Shown one piece after another: positions 17,943 through 27,006 of a DNA stretch of 64,000 nucleotides; the stretch's first letter is position 1; each line of letters starts with the position of its first letter. The notes beneath the pieces were generated by a model. The model had not been told where the DNA came from, did not search any database, and was given only the letters and a program-made list of their open reading frames with translations. A program made the translations under genes and the position numbers. The stretch lies in contig CAZMRF010000014.1 in assembly GCA_964568735.1 (NCBI GenBank), positions 20,182-84,181 of the forward strand, read 5' to 3'. Source of the DNA: CAZMRF01 sp964568735. Lineage in GTDB: Bacteria > Acidobacteriota > Polarisedimenticolia > JACPZX01.

Positions 17943-19045
17943 TGGCGGCCAAGCGCTCCTTCGACGGGATCCTCTTCGTCCTGATCATGCTCCTCCCGGC
18001 GGTGGGCCTCGTCATGATCTACAGCACCTCGGCCGTGATCTCTCAGCGCGAGTTCGGAGATCCCTATCACTTCTTCAAGAGGCAGGCGGCCTGGCTGATC
18101 CTGGGATTCACCGTGATGGCGATCCTCATGCGCCTCGACTACCGCCGGCTCAACAACCGATGGGTGGCGGGGATGCCGATGGCGGCGACGACGCTGCTCC
18201 TGCTCTGGGCGCTCTTCAGCCCCCCCATCAACAACACCAACCGCTGGGTGAGGATCGGCCCGCTGACGATCCAGCCCTCGGAGCTGGCCAAGCTCACGCT
18301 CATCGTCTTCCTGGCCTGGATCATCTGCTCGTCGCGCTCGAGCCTCACCGAGCTGCGCGGCCCGATCCTGGCCTGCCTCGCCACCGTGGCCGCGGTGGCG
18401 GCTCTCGTGGCGATCGAGCCCGACATGGGGACGGCGATCACGATCACCGCCATCAGCTTCGCGCTCCTCTTCGCGGCCGGCATCCACTGGGGCTTCATCG
18501 CCGGCCCCGCCGCTCTGATGACGGCCGGGGGCGTGATCATGCTCCTCACGACGGACTACCAGTGGGTCCGCCTCCGGGCCTTCTACGACCTCTGGTTCGG
18601 CGAGGGAGGAGATCTCTCGGGCAGCGGCTACCAGGCCTCCCAGTCGGTCATCGCGATCGCCTCGGGAGGGCTGACGGGGCGCGGGCTCGGAGAGGGAGCG
18701 CAGAAGCTCTTCTTCCTTCCCTACCCGCACACCGATTTCGTCTTCTCCACGATCGGCGAGGAGCTGGGCTTCCTGGGAGCGACGGCCATCGTCGCGGCCT
18801 TCCTAATCCTTCTATGGAAGGGGCTGCGCATCGCCGCCGGCGTGCCGGATCGCTTTCTCGCCCTCGTGGCCTTCGGAGCGGCGGTGATGCTGGCCGGGCA
18901 GGCCTTCATCAACATCGGGGTCTGCCTCGCCCTGCTGCCCACGAAGGGGCTCCCGCTCCCCTTCCTCTCTTATGGCGGATCCTCCCTCGTCACGAGCATG
19001 GCGGCGGCGGGGCTCCTTCTCAATGCTTCGCAGTACAAGACATGA
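17942..19045 (+). CDS. ftsW: Lipid II polymerase FtsW (SEDS family)
   Basis: 367-residue SEDS glycosyltransferase with about ten membrane helices. Diagnostic stretches are VMIYSTSA, FFKRQAAWLILGF, NTNRWVRIGPLTIQPSELAK, VAIEPDMGTAITI, GSGYQASQSVIAIASGGL, FSTIGEELGFLG and LPLPFLSYGGSSLV. The conserved catalytic aspartate region is present (EPDMGT). Position between murD and murG and pairing with ftsI favour FtsW over RodA. ATG 17942 overlaps the murD stop, and murG follows after 14 bp. Confidence 0.95.
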   Translation: MAAKRSFDGILFVLIMLLPAVGLVMIYSTSAVISQREFGDPYHFFKRQAAWLILGFTVMAILMRLDYRRLNNRWVAGMPMAATTLLLLWALFSPPINNTNRWVRIGPLTIQPSELAKLTLIVFLAWIICSSRSSLTELRGPILACLATVAAVAALVAIEPDMGTAITITAISFALLFAAGIHWGFIAGPAALMTAGGVIMLLTTDYQWVRLRAFYDLWFGEGGDLSGSGYQASQSVIAIASGGLTGRGLGEGAQKLFFLPYPHTDFVFSTIGEELGFLGATAIVAAFLILLWKGLRIAAGVPDRFLALVAFGAAVMLAGQAFINIGVCLALLPTKGLPLPFLSYGGSSLVTSMAAAGLLLNASQYKT

Positions 19046-19059
19046 GGGGGAAGGCGTGA

Positions 19060-20196
19060 GTGCGGGATGCGATGGGACGGAGTGGCGGGGATGAGCGCGT
19101 GCGGATCCTCATCGCGGGCGGCGGCACGGGCGGCCATCTCTACCCGGCCATCGCTATCGCCCGAGAGCTGCAAGCGAGGATCGAGGGGTGCGACGTGCTG
19201 ATGGTCGGAACGTCGAGAGGGCTGGAAGCGAGGGTTCTCCCCGAGGAGGGGCTCCCGCTCGCCACGATTCCAGTCGCCGGGTTGAAGGGCAAGAGCCTCA
19301 GGGCCACGGCCTCGGGACTGGCGCGCCTGCCGCTCGCGCTCGCCTCCTCGTTGAGCCTCGTCAGCCGCCATCGCCCCCGCGTGGTCATCGGCGTCGGCGG
19401 CTACGCCTCGGGCCCTGTCGTGGCCGCGGCCATCCTGCGAAGGCGGCCCACGCTCATCCACGAGCAGAACATGATCCCCGGCGCGACGAACCGGTGGCTG
19501 GCTCCCTGGGTCAGCGAGGTGGCGCTCTCCTTCGAGGAGACGAGGAGCCGCCTCGGAGGGCGCGGCGTCGTGACGGGGAATCCCGTGAGGCGCGAGTTCG
19601 GCACCGTCGCTCCGCGCGCGGCACGACGTGCCGGAGAGCCCGCGCGCCTTCTCGTCTTCGGGGGGAGCCAGGGGGCCTCGGCGATCAACCGGGCCATGGC
19701 CGATGCGGCGCCCGCGCTGGCCTCGGGGGGACGGCCGCCGCGGATCCTCCACCAGGTCGGGCGCGACGACGTGGCCGCCATCCAGGATGCCTACGCCCGC
19801 GCCGGCATCGAGGCCGACGTCCGCCCCTACATCAAGGAGATGGCGCAGGCGATGGAGGAGGCCGACCTCGTCATCGCTCGCGCCGGCGCGACGACGGTGG
19901 CGGAGCTGACCGCAGCGGGGCGCGGCTCGATCCTGGTTCCCTTCCCGCAGGCCATCCACGATCACCAGACGCTGAATGCGAAGGCCCTGGAGAAGGCGGG
20001 CGCGGCCGTCGTCGTCCGGCAGTCCGAATTGACCGGAGCGAAGCTGGCCGCGCTCGTTCGAGAGCTGCTCGGCGCGGAAGAGCGGCTGGCCTCGATGGCC
20101 GATGCTGCGAGGCGGCTGGGCCGGCCCGGCGCGGCCTCCGAGATCGCCGACCTCGCCGTGCGCCTCATGAAGCCGCCCCTGGAGAAGGCGTCATGA
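19060..20196 (+). CDS. murG: Lipid II synthase MurG
   Basis: MurG transfers GlcNAc from UDP-GlcNAc to lipid I on the inner face of the membrane. 378 residues in two Rossmann domains: ILIAGGGTGGHLYPA at the N terminus, GVGGYASGPVV, HEQNMIPGATNRWL, VVTGNPVRREF, LVFGGSQGASAIN, and ADLVIARAGATTVAELTA in the UDP-GlcNAc site. The start is ambiguous: GTG 19060 has a strong purine run (19047-19054) just upstream, while GTG 19099 would begin right at the conserved ILIAGGG. The 3' end overlaps murC (ATGA). Confidence 0.96.
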   Translation: MRDAMGRSGGDERVRILIAGGGTGGHLYPAIAIARELQARIEGCDVLMVGTSRGLEARVLPEEGLPLATIPVAGLKGKSLRATASGLARLPLALASSLSLVSRHRPRVVIGVGGYASGPVVAAAILRRRPTLIHEQNMIPGATNRWLAPWVSEVALSFEETRSRLGGRGVVTGNPVRREFGTVAPRAARRAGEPARLLVFGGSQGASAINRAMADAAPALASGGRPPRILHQVGRDDVAAIQDAYARAGIEADVRPYIKEMAQAMEEADLVIARAGATTVAELTAAGRGSILVPFPQAIHDHQTLNAKALEKAGAAVVVRQSELTGAKLAALVRELLGAEERLASMADAARRLGRPGAASEIADLAVRLMKPPLEKAS

Positions 20197-21734
20197 ACGC
20201 CGCCGCACGGAGGCTCCACCCCGAGGCGGCGGAGCCCGCGGGCCGGCGGGGGACGCTCGCGTTCAGGAAGACCTCGCACCTCCATTTCGTGGGGATCGGC
20301 GGGACGGGGATGTGCGGGATCGCGGAAGTCCTCCTGAACATGGGTTTCAACGTGTCGGGGTCGGATCTGAAGCGCACGCCCGTCACCGAGCGGCTGGCCC
20401 GGCTGGGAGGGCGCATCTTCGAGGGGCACAAGGGCAAAAACGTCCACGGCGCCGACGTCGTCGTGGTCTCCACGGCCGTGAAGCCCGACAACGTGGAGGT
20501 GGCCGAGGCGCGGCGGATGGCGATCCCCGTCATCCCGCGGGCCGAGATGCTGGCCGAGCTGATGAGGATGAAGTTCGGCGTCGCGGTGGCCGGATCCCAC
20601 GGGAAGACGAGCACGACCTCGATGGTGGCGCACGTCCTCTCCGAGTCGGGTCTCGATCCCACCATCGTGATCGGCGGGCGGCTCGGGACGCTCGACAGCC
20701 ATGCCCGCCTCGGCCAGGGCGAGCTGATGGTGGCCGAGGCCGACGAGAGCGACGGCTCCTTCCTCCACCTGAGCCCGACGATCGCGGTCGCGACCAACAT
20801 CGATCAGGAGCACCTCGACCACTACGGCACGCTCGACGCCCTGCGCCAGGCCTTCGCGGAGTTCCTGAACAAGGTCCCCTTCTACGGCGCGGCCGTCGTC
20901 TGCCTGGACGATCCGGAGATCCAGGGACTCATCCCGCGCCTGCACCGGCGGCTCATCACCTATGGCTCGAACGCCCAGGCCGATCTCTCGGTGTCGGGGA
21001 TCGAGCTGCACGGCTTCGGCAGCCGCTTCCAGGTGACGTGGCGCGGCAAGGCCCTGGGTGAGGCGACGCTCTCCGTCCCCGGGCGCCACAGCGTGGACAA
21101 CGCGCTCGCCGCGCTCGCCGTGGCGCTCGAGCTGGATCTTCCCTTCGACCAGGCCGCCGAGCGGCTCTCGCGCTTCCACGGCGCCGACAGGAGGTTCCAG
21201 CTCCGCGGGACGCTCGCCGGAGACGTGATGGTCATCGACGACTACGCCCACCATCCCACGGAGATCCGCGCCACGCTCGCGGCGGCGCGCGAGGGATGGG
21301 GCAAGCGCACCATCGCCGTCTTCCAGCCGCATCGTTACACGCGCGTGGCCGCGCTCCTGGAGGAGTTCGGCCGCTGCTTCTACGACGCCGACACCGTCGT
21401 CGTGACGCCCATCTACCCGGCGGGAGAAGAGCCCATCCCCGGCGTGGACTCGAAGGCGCTCTTCGAGAGGATCCGCACGCATGGCCATCGCGACGTGAGG
21501 CTGGCCGGGAGCCTCGACGAAGCGCTCGCGATCGTCCGCGAGATCGTGGCCGGCGGGGACATGATCGTGACGCTGGGAGCCGGTGACGTGAACAGGATCT
21601 GCAGCGAGCTCGTCGCGGGCGCGGACCTCCCGGGCGGCGGAGCATCAATGAAACCCGGTGGCGCGAGCGAAGCCGGTGGCGCAGACGCGAAGAGCAGAGG
21701 CGCGCGGCGGGCCGGCGGTCGCAAGGGACGATGA
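20193..21734 (+). CDS. murC: UDP-MurNAc:L-Ala ligase MurC
   Basis: 513 residues, slightly longer than usual (about 460-490). MurC is the first amino-acid ligase of the precursor pathway. Motifs: HFVGIGGTGMCGIAEVL, VVVSTAVKPDN, GSHGKTSTTSMVAHVL (P-loop), EADESDGSFL, NIDQEHLDHYG, DDYAHHPTEIRATL and FQPHRYTRV. The last 35 residues are a Gly/Ala/Arg-rich basic tail without family counterpart. It overlaps murG by 4 nt and precedes murB by 9 bp. MurC and MurB are separate genes, not fused. Confidence 0.96.
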   Translation: MNAAARRLHPEAAEPAGRRGTLAFRKTSHLHFVGIGGTGMCGIAEVLLNMGFNVSGSDLKRTPVTERLARLGGRIFEGHKGKNVHGADVVVVSTAVKPDNVEVAEARRMAIPVIPRAEMLAELMRMKFGVAVAGSHGKTSTTSMVAHVLSESGLDPTIVIGGRLGTLDSHARLGQGELMVAEADESDGSFLHLSPTIAVATNIDQEHLDHYGTLDALRQAFAEFLNKVPFYGAAVVCLDDPEIQGLIPRLHRRLITYGSNAQADLSVSGIELHGFGSRFQVTWRGKALGEATLSVPGRHSVDNALAALAVALELDLPFDQAAERLSRFHGADRRFQLRGTLAGDVMVIDDYAHHPTEIRATLAAAREGWGKRTIAVFQPHRYTRVAALLEEFGRCFYDADTVVVTPIYPAGEEPIPGVDSKALFERIRTHGHRDVRLAGSLDEALAIVREIVAGGDMIVTLGAGDVNRICSELVAGADLPGGGASMKPGGASEAGGADAKSRGARRAGGRKGR

Positions 21735-21743
21735 GGCTGAGCC

Positions 21744-22652
21744 ATGGATCGGGAGCGTCAGGAACGACTTCGAGAGATCGCCTCCGACTGCGGGGTGCCC
21801 GTGGAGAGCGGGCGGCGCCTCTCGGAGCTGACCAGCCTCGGTGTGGGCGGCGCGATCGTCTCCCTGCTCCGGCCGGCGACGGTCGCAACGCTCGCGGCGC
21901 TGCTCTCGGAGATGCAGCGCGCGGGGCTGCCCTTCCGCGTCCTGGGAGGCGGGGCGAACATCGCGGGGGGGCCGGGCCCCATCGCGGAGCCCGTCGTCCT
22001 GACGCGCACCCTCAAGCAGGAGATCGCCTTCGAGGGCACGCTCGTGATCGCGGGCGCAGGAACGAACATCAAGAGGACGGTCACGGCCTGCGTCGCGCGC
22101 GGGCTGGCGGGGCTGGAGTGGGCCGAAGGGATCCCGGGGACGATCGGGGGCGCTGTCGCGATGAACGCGGGATCGTACGGCTCGGACTTCTCTCGCCCGG
22201 TCGTGGAGGTGGCCTGGCTCGCGCCCGATGGATCGCTGCGCCGGCGCCACGTGGGGCCGGAGGACTTCTCCTACAGGAGCAGCCCCTTCCGGAGCGAGGG
22301 CGTCATCATCGAAGCCGCCTTCCGGCTGGCGGAGGACGATCCGCGCACGCTGCACGAGAAGATGCGCGGCTACCAGGCGCGCCGGACCGCCTCGCAGCCC
22401 CCGGGCGAGCGCAGCGCCGGCTGCATCTTTCGCAACCCCCGGGGCGACTCGGCGGGGAGGATCATCGATGCATCGGGATTGAAGGGGCTCGCCGTCGGAG
22501 GAGCATCGGTCAGCGACGTCCACGCGAACTTCATCGTCAACCGGGGCGACGCGACGAGCGAGAATCTCTTCGCGCTCATCGAGAGGATCAAGGAAGAGGT
22601 GCTGAAGCGGACGGGAATGGTCCTCGAAGAGGAGGTCGTCCGGTGGCCCTAG
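21744..22652 (+). CDS. murB: UDP-N-acetylenolpyruvylglucosamine reductase MurB
   Basis: 302-residue flavoenzyme that reduces UDP-GlcNAc-enolpyruvate with NADPH. The FAD-binding half shows LTSLGVGGAIVSLL, RVLGGGANI and EWAEGIPGTIGGAVAMNAGSYG. The C-terminal half shows RRTASQPPGERSAGCIFRNP and DVHANFIVN. Length and the lack of the E. coli-type insertion fit the type II (short) MurB. The catalytic proton donor, Ser in E. coli, aligns with Cys in GCIFRNP; such a change occurs in some type II enzymes. The ATG at 21744 lies 9 bp after murC, and ftsQ follows after 10 bp. Confidence 0.95.
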   Translation: MDRERQERLREIASDCGVPVESGRRLSELTSLGVGGAIVSLLRPATVATLAALLSEMQRAGLPFRVLGGGANIAGGPGPIAEPVVLTRTLKQEIAFEGTLVIAGAGTNIKRTVTACVARGLAGLEWAEGIPGTIGGAVAMNAGSYGSDFSRPVVEVAWLAPDGSLRRRHVGPEDFSYRSSPFRSEGVIIEAAFRLAEDDPRTLHEKMRGYQARRTASQPPGERSAGCIFRNPRGDSAGRIIDASGLKGLAVGGASVSDVHANFIVNRGDATSENLFALIERIKEEVLKRTGMVLEEEVVRWP

Positions 22653-22662
22653 GAGCGAGCCG

Positions 22663-23517
22663 GTGACTCCCCTGCGCCGCGCTGCACGCCCAGCGGCCGA
22701 GCCGCGCTACCTGCGCCCGGAGGGCAACCGCAGGCTGCGCCGGAGGCGCAGGACGCGCGCCGCGTTGCGCGTGGGCTTCTGGATGGCCGTGCTCCTGGGC
22801 GGCGCAGGCGCCGCCTCCGCGGCCGTGTTGGGCACGTGGAGGATCGTGACGGATCCGGGGAGGTTCCCGCTGGGGATGGTGATCGTCGAGGGGGGCCCGG
22901 AGATCGTCCGCAAGGAGGTGGCCGCGAGCCTCCGCCCGCTCCACGGGCGCAACCTCTTCAACCTGGATCTCGAGCAAGCCGAGCTGGTCGTGAGGTCCCA
23001 CCCGTGGGTGAGCGCCGCCAGCGTCCATCGCCGCCTTCCCGATACGCTGCTCGTCGTCCTGAGCCCCCGCCACGTGGAGGCGCTCTACCAGACCGGCGCC
23101 GAGATCCGGATGGCGGGATCCGGAGGGCAGGATCTGGGCCCCTACGAGCCGAGATGGGCCGGCGAAGATCAGCCCGTGATCACGGGGCTTGGCGCCGCCC
23201 GGAAGGGCGAGCTGGCCGGGAAGCTCCAGGCCGCGCTGAGCGCTCTCGACGAGCTGAGGTCGGCGTCGCCGGGCTTCGTCGAGACCCTCTCCACGCTGGA
23301 CGTTGCGAGGAGCGACCGCATCGTCGTGACCCTCAGGGACTTCGCGCCGCCGATCTACCTCAGCCCTTCGATGCCGGCGCGAAACCTGGATCGCCTCCCG
23401 AGTGTCAGGGCGCGGCTGGCGGCGGAGCAGGTGGAGGTGGAGTACCTGGACCTTCGCTTCCTGAACCGTATCGTGACCCTTCCGATCCTCGAAGAAGGCG
23501 GTGAAGATGCCACGTAG
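22663..23517 (+). CDS. ftsQ: Cell-division protein FtsQ (POTRA domain)
   Basis: 284 residues: a basic cytoplasmic N terminus (RRLRRRRRTRAALR), one membrane segment (about 37-58), a POTRA domain (about 70-140, with LRPLHGRNLFNLDLEQAEL and HPWVSAASVHRRLPDTLLV) and a C-terminal FtsQ beta domain. FtsQ anchors the FtsQLB complex in the divisome. The start is GTG 22663 with AGGAG upstream (22651-22655). The 3' end overlaps ftsA by 11 bp. It is the expected gene between murB and ftsA. Confidence 0.92.
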   Translation: MTPLRRAARPAAEPRYLRPEGNRRLRRRRRTRAALRVGFWMAVLLGGAGAASAAVLGTWRIVTDPGRFPLGMVIVEGGPEIVRKEVAASLRPLHGRNLFNLDLEQAELVVRSHPWVSAASVHRRLPDTLLVVLSPRHVEALYQTGAEIRMAGSGGQDLGPYEPRWAGEDQPVITGLGAARKGELAGKLQAALSALDELRSASPGFVETLSTLDVARSDRIVVTLRDFAPPIYLSPSMPARNLDRLPSVRARLAAEQVEVEYLDLRFLNRIVTLPILEEGGEDAT

Positions 23518-24760
23518 ACCGGGCATCACCGTGGCCGTGGATCTCGGCTCGACGAAGGTCTGCTGCGTCGTCGGCGAGGTGAAGGAGAACGGCGCCGTCG
23601 AGGTCGTGGGCGTCGGGCGCGCGCCCGCCCGCGGCATGCGGAGGGGAGCCATCATCAACCTCGACTCCGCCGTGGAGTCGCTCAAGGCGGCGGTGGAGGA
23701 GGCCGAGACGATGGCCGGCGCCACCGTCGAGAAGGCCTATGTCAACTTCGCGGGGACGCACATCCGGGGCTTCAACAGCCGAGGCGTCGTGGCCGTCGGC
23801 TCGAGGGACCGCGAGGTGACGCAGGCGGACGTGGATCGGGTCCTGGGATCGGCGCGCTCCCTCTCGCTTCCTCCAGACAGGGTCGTGATCCACGTCGTGG
23901 CCCAGGAGTTCACGGTGGACGATCAGGAGGGCATCGGCGATCCCCTCGGGATGACGGGGTCGCGCCTCGAGGCCAACGTCCATGTCGTCACCGGATCGAT
24001 CACGGCCATCCACAACATCACGAACTGCCTGAACCGCGCGGGCGTCGAGGTGACGGACATCGTCCTCGACCAGCTCGCGGTGGCCGAGTCGGTCCTCACC
24101 ACGGAGGAGAAGGAGCTGGGGGCCGCGCTCGTGGACATCGGCGGCGCCGCGACGCAGGTGGCCGTCTTCGACCGCGGCGCGCTCCGCCACACGGGGGTGG
24201 TGCCCCTCGGGGGCGAGTTCTTCACGGGGGACATCTCCGTGGGGCTGCGCACTCCCAACGCCGAGGCCGAGCTGATCAAGACGCGCTACGGCTGCGCCAT
24301 CGCGCGGATGGTGGAGGACGACGAGACCATCGCCGTCCCCAGCGTGGGAGGGCGCAAGCCGCGCCGCCTGTCGCGCCAGATCCTCTGCGAGATCCTCCAG
24401 CCCCGCAGCGAGGAGCTGCTGACGCTCGTGGCGGGGGAGATCGAGCGCAGCGGCTACGAGGGAGCGCTCGGCTCGGGGGTCGTCATCACCGGCGGCGGCG
24501 CCCAGCTCGAGGGACTCGTCGAGATCGGCGAGCAGATCTTCGACGCCCCGGTGCGCGTGGGGGCCCCCTCGGGAGTGGGCGGGCTCGTGGATCTCGTCTC
24601 GACGGCGCCATGGGCCACTGCCGTCGGCATCCTGCTCTTCGGGGCCCGTCACACCCCGCAGCGCGAAAAGACGATCGTGCCCGCGTGGCTCATAGGGAGA
24701 GTCTCCGGGCGCGTGCGGGAGTTCTTCAGCGACATTCTTCTGTGGCCGGGGCGCGGTTGA
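23507..24760 (+). CDS. ftsA: Divisome actin FtsA
   Basis: 417 residues of the actin/Hsp70 ATPase fold that tethers FtsZ to the membrane. Seen are phosphate-1 AVDLGSTKVCCVVGEV, the SHS2/1C insertion region, phosphate-2 ALVDIGGAATQVAVF, the adenosine motif VVITGGGAQLEGL, and an amphipathic C-terminal end (SGRVREFFSDILLW) likely to be the membrane-targeting helix. ATG 23507 is preferred over GTG 23501 because GAAGG (23494-23498) is 8 nt upstream of the former and only 2 nt from the latter. Confidence 0.95.
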   Translation: MPRRPGITVAVDLGSTKVCCVVGEVKENGAVEVVGVGRAPARGMRRGAIINLDSAVESLKAAVEEAETMAGATVEKAYVNFAGTHIRGFNSRGVVAVGSRDREVTQADVDRVLGSARSLSLPPDRVVIHVVAQEFTVDDQEGIGDPLGMTGSRLEANVHVVTGSITAIHNITNCLNRAGVEVTDIVLDQLAVAESVLTTEEKELGAALVDIGGAATQVAVFDRGALRHTGVVPLGGEFFTGDISVGLRTPNAEAELIKTRYGCAIARMVEDDETIAVPSVGGRKPRRLSRQILCEILQPRSEELLTLVAGEIERSGYEGALGSGVVITGGGAQLEGLVEIGEQIFDAPVRVGAPSGVGGLVDLVSTAPWATAVGILLFGARHTPQREKTIVPAWLIGRVSGRVREFFSDILLWPGRG

Positions 24761-24815
24761 GGCGCGCCGGCCGGAAACTGGCATCATCTCCGTCCGCAAG
24801 GGCGGATTCAGGGAG

Positions 24816-24850
24816 CCCGGGCTCGGCCCGGGAACGGGTCCCGACGGGAC
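24816..24850 (+). promoter_or_regulatory. Two small hairpins in the ftsA-ftsZ leader
   Basis: CCCGGG-ctcgg-CCCGGG (24816-24832) and GTCCCG-a-CGGGAC (24838-24850) lie just before the Shine-Dalgarno GGGAGG of ftsZ. The 100-bp ftsA-ftsZ gap is the longest in the cluster. They might tune ftsZ expression or stabilise a processed ftsZ mRNA; this is inference. Confidence 0.4.
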
Positions 24851-24860
24851 GGGAGGTCTG

Positions 24861-26192
24861 ATGATCACGATCGATGAAGGCACTTCGGACGCCGAAGGGC
24901 GGGTGAGGCTCGACATCCAGGACGATCTCATGGTCGGCGCGAGGATCAAGGTCGTGGGCGTCGGCGGCGGCGGCTGCAACGCCGTCAACCGGATGATTGC
25001 CGCACGAATGCAGGGCGTGGAATTCGTGGCCGTCAACACCGACTGCCAGGATCTCCGGGCGTCGGAGGCCGGCGTGAAGATGCAGATCGGCGGGAAGCTC
25101 ACGAAGGGCCTCGGCGCCGGATCCAACCCCGAGGTGGGGCGCCAGGCGGCGCTCGAGGACACCGAGAAGCTCCTCGAGACCCTCGAAGGCGCCGACATGG
25201 TCTTCATCACGGCCGGCTTGGGAGGCGGCACCGGCACCGGGGCCACCCCCATCGTCGCCTCCCTCGCAAGCGAGCTCGGCGCACTGGTCGTGGCCGTGGT
25301 GACGAAGCCCTTCTCCTTCGAAGGGCGGCGGCGCCGGGAGCAGGCCGAGCTGGGGCTCGGTGAGCTGCGCGACTGCGTGGACACCGTCATCTGCATCCCC
25401 AACGAGAAGCTGCTCACCTCCGTGGACAGGCAGACGACGCTCCAGGCGGCCTTCCTCATCGCCGATGACATCCTGCGCCAGGCCGTCCAGGGGATCTCCG
25501 ACCTGATCACGATCCCCGGCGAGATCAACCTCGACTTCGCCGACGTGCGAACGGTCATGAAGGGGATGGGCATGGCCCTGATGGGAACGGGCATCGCCAC
25601 CGGGGAGAGCCGCGCCGCCGAGGCCGCGCAGCGGGCGATCTCCTCTCCGCTCCTGGAGGACGCCAGCATCCAGGGGGCGCGCGGCGTGCTGATCAACATC
25701 ACGGGCGGCCCGGCCATGACGCTCTTCGAGGTGGCCGAGGCCTCGAACATCGTCCAGCAGGCGGCCCACGAGGACGCGAACATCATCTTCGGGACCGTCA
25801 TCGACGAGAAGATGACGGATGCCATCAAGGTGACCGTCATCGCCACCGGCTTCCGGGAGATCAAGAAGGAGGAGCCGCTCGCCAGGCCGGCCCGCCCCGG
25901 CGCTCACGTCGGGACGAGGGTCGAATCCGGCTCACGCATCGTGACCGAGACGGGCGGCCGCCAGGGCCTCGGGACGGGCACGCGCCCCGGAGGGGATCAC
26001 GCCGGGAGCCGGACACCGGGGGCCGCGGCGCCGGGAGCCAGGCCGGCGGGGCAACCGGAGAGCCCCTTTCTCAGGAAGGGCCCCGGCCGCTCCGTCCCTA
26101 TCGGCACCGACGAGGGAGGCTACGGCCCGAACTTCACGAACCTCCGCGACGACCTCGACATCCCGACATTTCTGAGGCGGCAGATGGACTGA
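24861..26192 (+). CDS. ftsZ: Tubulin-like division GTPase FtsZ
   Basis: 443 residues. The GTPase core is complete: VGVGGGGCNAVNRM, FVAVNTDCQDL, the tubulin signature GLGGGTGTGATP, VTKPFSFEGRRR, NEKLL and DFADVRTVM. After the core (about residue 330) comes a Gly/Pro/Ala/Arg-rich linker of about 95 residues and a conserved C-terminal peptide, DDLDIPTFLRRQMD, that binds FtsA and other partners. ATG 24861 has GGGAGG upstream. It ends the dcw cluster; the next gene starts about 200 bp later and belongs to a toxin-antitoxin pair. I see no T-tract terminator. Confidence 0.97.
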   Translation: MITIDEGTSDAEGRVRLDIQDDLMVGARIKVVGVGGGGCNAVNRMIAARMQGVEFVAVNTDCQDLRASEAGVKMQIGGKLTKGLGAGSNPEVGRQAALEDTEKLLETLEGADMVFITAGLGGGTGTGATPIVASLASELGALVVAVVTKPFSFEGRRRREQAELGLGELRDCVDTVICIPNEKLLTSVDRQTTLQAAFLIADDILRQAVQGISDLITIPGEINLDFADVRTVMKGMGMALMGTGIATGESRAAEAAQRAISSPLLEDASIQGARGVLINITGGPAMTLFEVAEASNIVQQAAHEDANIIFGTVIDEKMTDAIKVTVIATGFREIKKEEPLARPARPGAHVGTRVESGSRIVTETGGRQGLGTGTRPGGDHAGSRTPGAAAPGARPAGQPESPFLRKGPGRSVPIGTDEGGYGPNFTNLRDDLDIPTFLRRQMD

Positions 26193-26339
26193 GGTTGCGG
26201 CAGCGCTGGTCAGGCTCTTGTTAGCCTCCTTGCCGCGATTTCGCAAGAACTGTCGGTGTTCCTCGACTGCTTAGGTTGTCCTGCGTCTCCCGCTGAAGAG
26301 TCTGCATGGCGAAGTCAGTCTGCCCGCGATTGTCCTGGC

Positions 26340-26383
26340 TTGGACAAAACGTCTGGGCTTGCGTATAACCCCAGACGTTTTGT
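26340..26383 (+). promoter_or_regulatory. abiE promoter inside a perfect 14-bp inverted repeat
   Basis: TTGGAC (26340-26345), 18 bp, TATAAC (26364-26369). Perfect 14-bp arms, ACAAAACGTCTGGG (26344-26357) and its complement (26370-26383), flank the -10 box with a 12-bp centre. AbiEi antitoxins are known to repress their operon through inverted repeats, so this is the likely operator. Transcription would start near 26376, which excludes the TTG at 26361 as a start codon. Confidence 0.8.
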
Positions 26384-26397
26384 ACTCTCTGCCTGAG

Positions 26398-27006
26398 ATG
26401 CCTTCACGCGGGAAGGGCCTGGATTCCGTGCTTCACCTCGTGCGACGACTGGGCATCGTACGGCCCGTCGACCTGGAGGAACGCGGGGTATCACGGCGGC
26501 ACCTCTACCGTCTGCTTCGTGAGGGGCGCGTCGAGCGACAGTCAAGAGGCGTGTACGTGGCGCGCGGGCACGCGTTCACGGCCGAGCATACGCTTGCGCA
26601 GGTCGGGAAGCGGGTCCCTGCCGGTGTCTTCTGCCTGCTGACCGCGCTACGATTTCACGACCTGACGACGCAAAATCCGGCCGATGTTTGGATCGCCCTT
26701 CCCGAGACGGCTCGGAGGCCACGCCTCGACTACCCGCGGCTCCGGGTCGCGCGCTTCTCCGGAGCTGCGCTCACAGAGGGCATCGAGACGCACCGCGCCG
26801 AAGGGGTGGAAATCCGTGTCTACTCGGCGGCGAAGACGGTCGCCGACTGCTTCAAGTTCCGCAACAAGATCGGCACCGATGTCGCCGTCGAGGCGCTCCG
26901 GGACTTTTGGAGGAGTCATCCCAATCAGCTCGAGTCGATCTGGCGATTCGCCAAGGTGGATCGCGTATCGCGGGTCATACAACCCTACCTGGAGAGCCTC
27001 GCATGA
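26398..27006 (+). CDS. abiEi: AbiEi-family antitoxin and autorepressor
   Basis: 202 residues. The N-terminal winged-helix domain (about 5-60: GIVRPVDLEERGVSRRHLYRLLREG, QSRGVYV) and the C-terminal AbiEi domain (VYSAAKTVADCFKFRNKIG) are both present. In characterised AbiE systems this protein neutralises the AbiEii nucleotidyltransferase without direct binding (type IV) and represses the operon. ATG 26398 is chosen because the promoter just upstream would not transcribe the TTG at 26361. The TGA overlaps the toxin ATG by 4 nt. Confidence 0.9.
   Translation: MPSRGKGLDSVLHLVRRLGIVRPVDLEERGVSRRHLYRLLREGRVERQSRGVYVARGHAFTAEHTLAQVGKRVPAGVFCLLTALRFHDLTTQNPADVWIALPETARRPRLDYPRLRVARFSGAALTEGIETHRAEGVEIRVYSAAKTVADCFKFRNKIGTDVAVEALRDFWRSHPNQLESIWRFAKVDRVSRVIQPYLESLA

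Noticed and set aside
26359..26397. TTG 26361-region start for the AbiEi antitoxin
   Set aside because: It lies upstream of the predicted transcript start and within the operator, so ATG 26398 is preferred.
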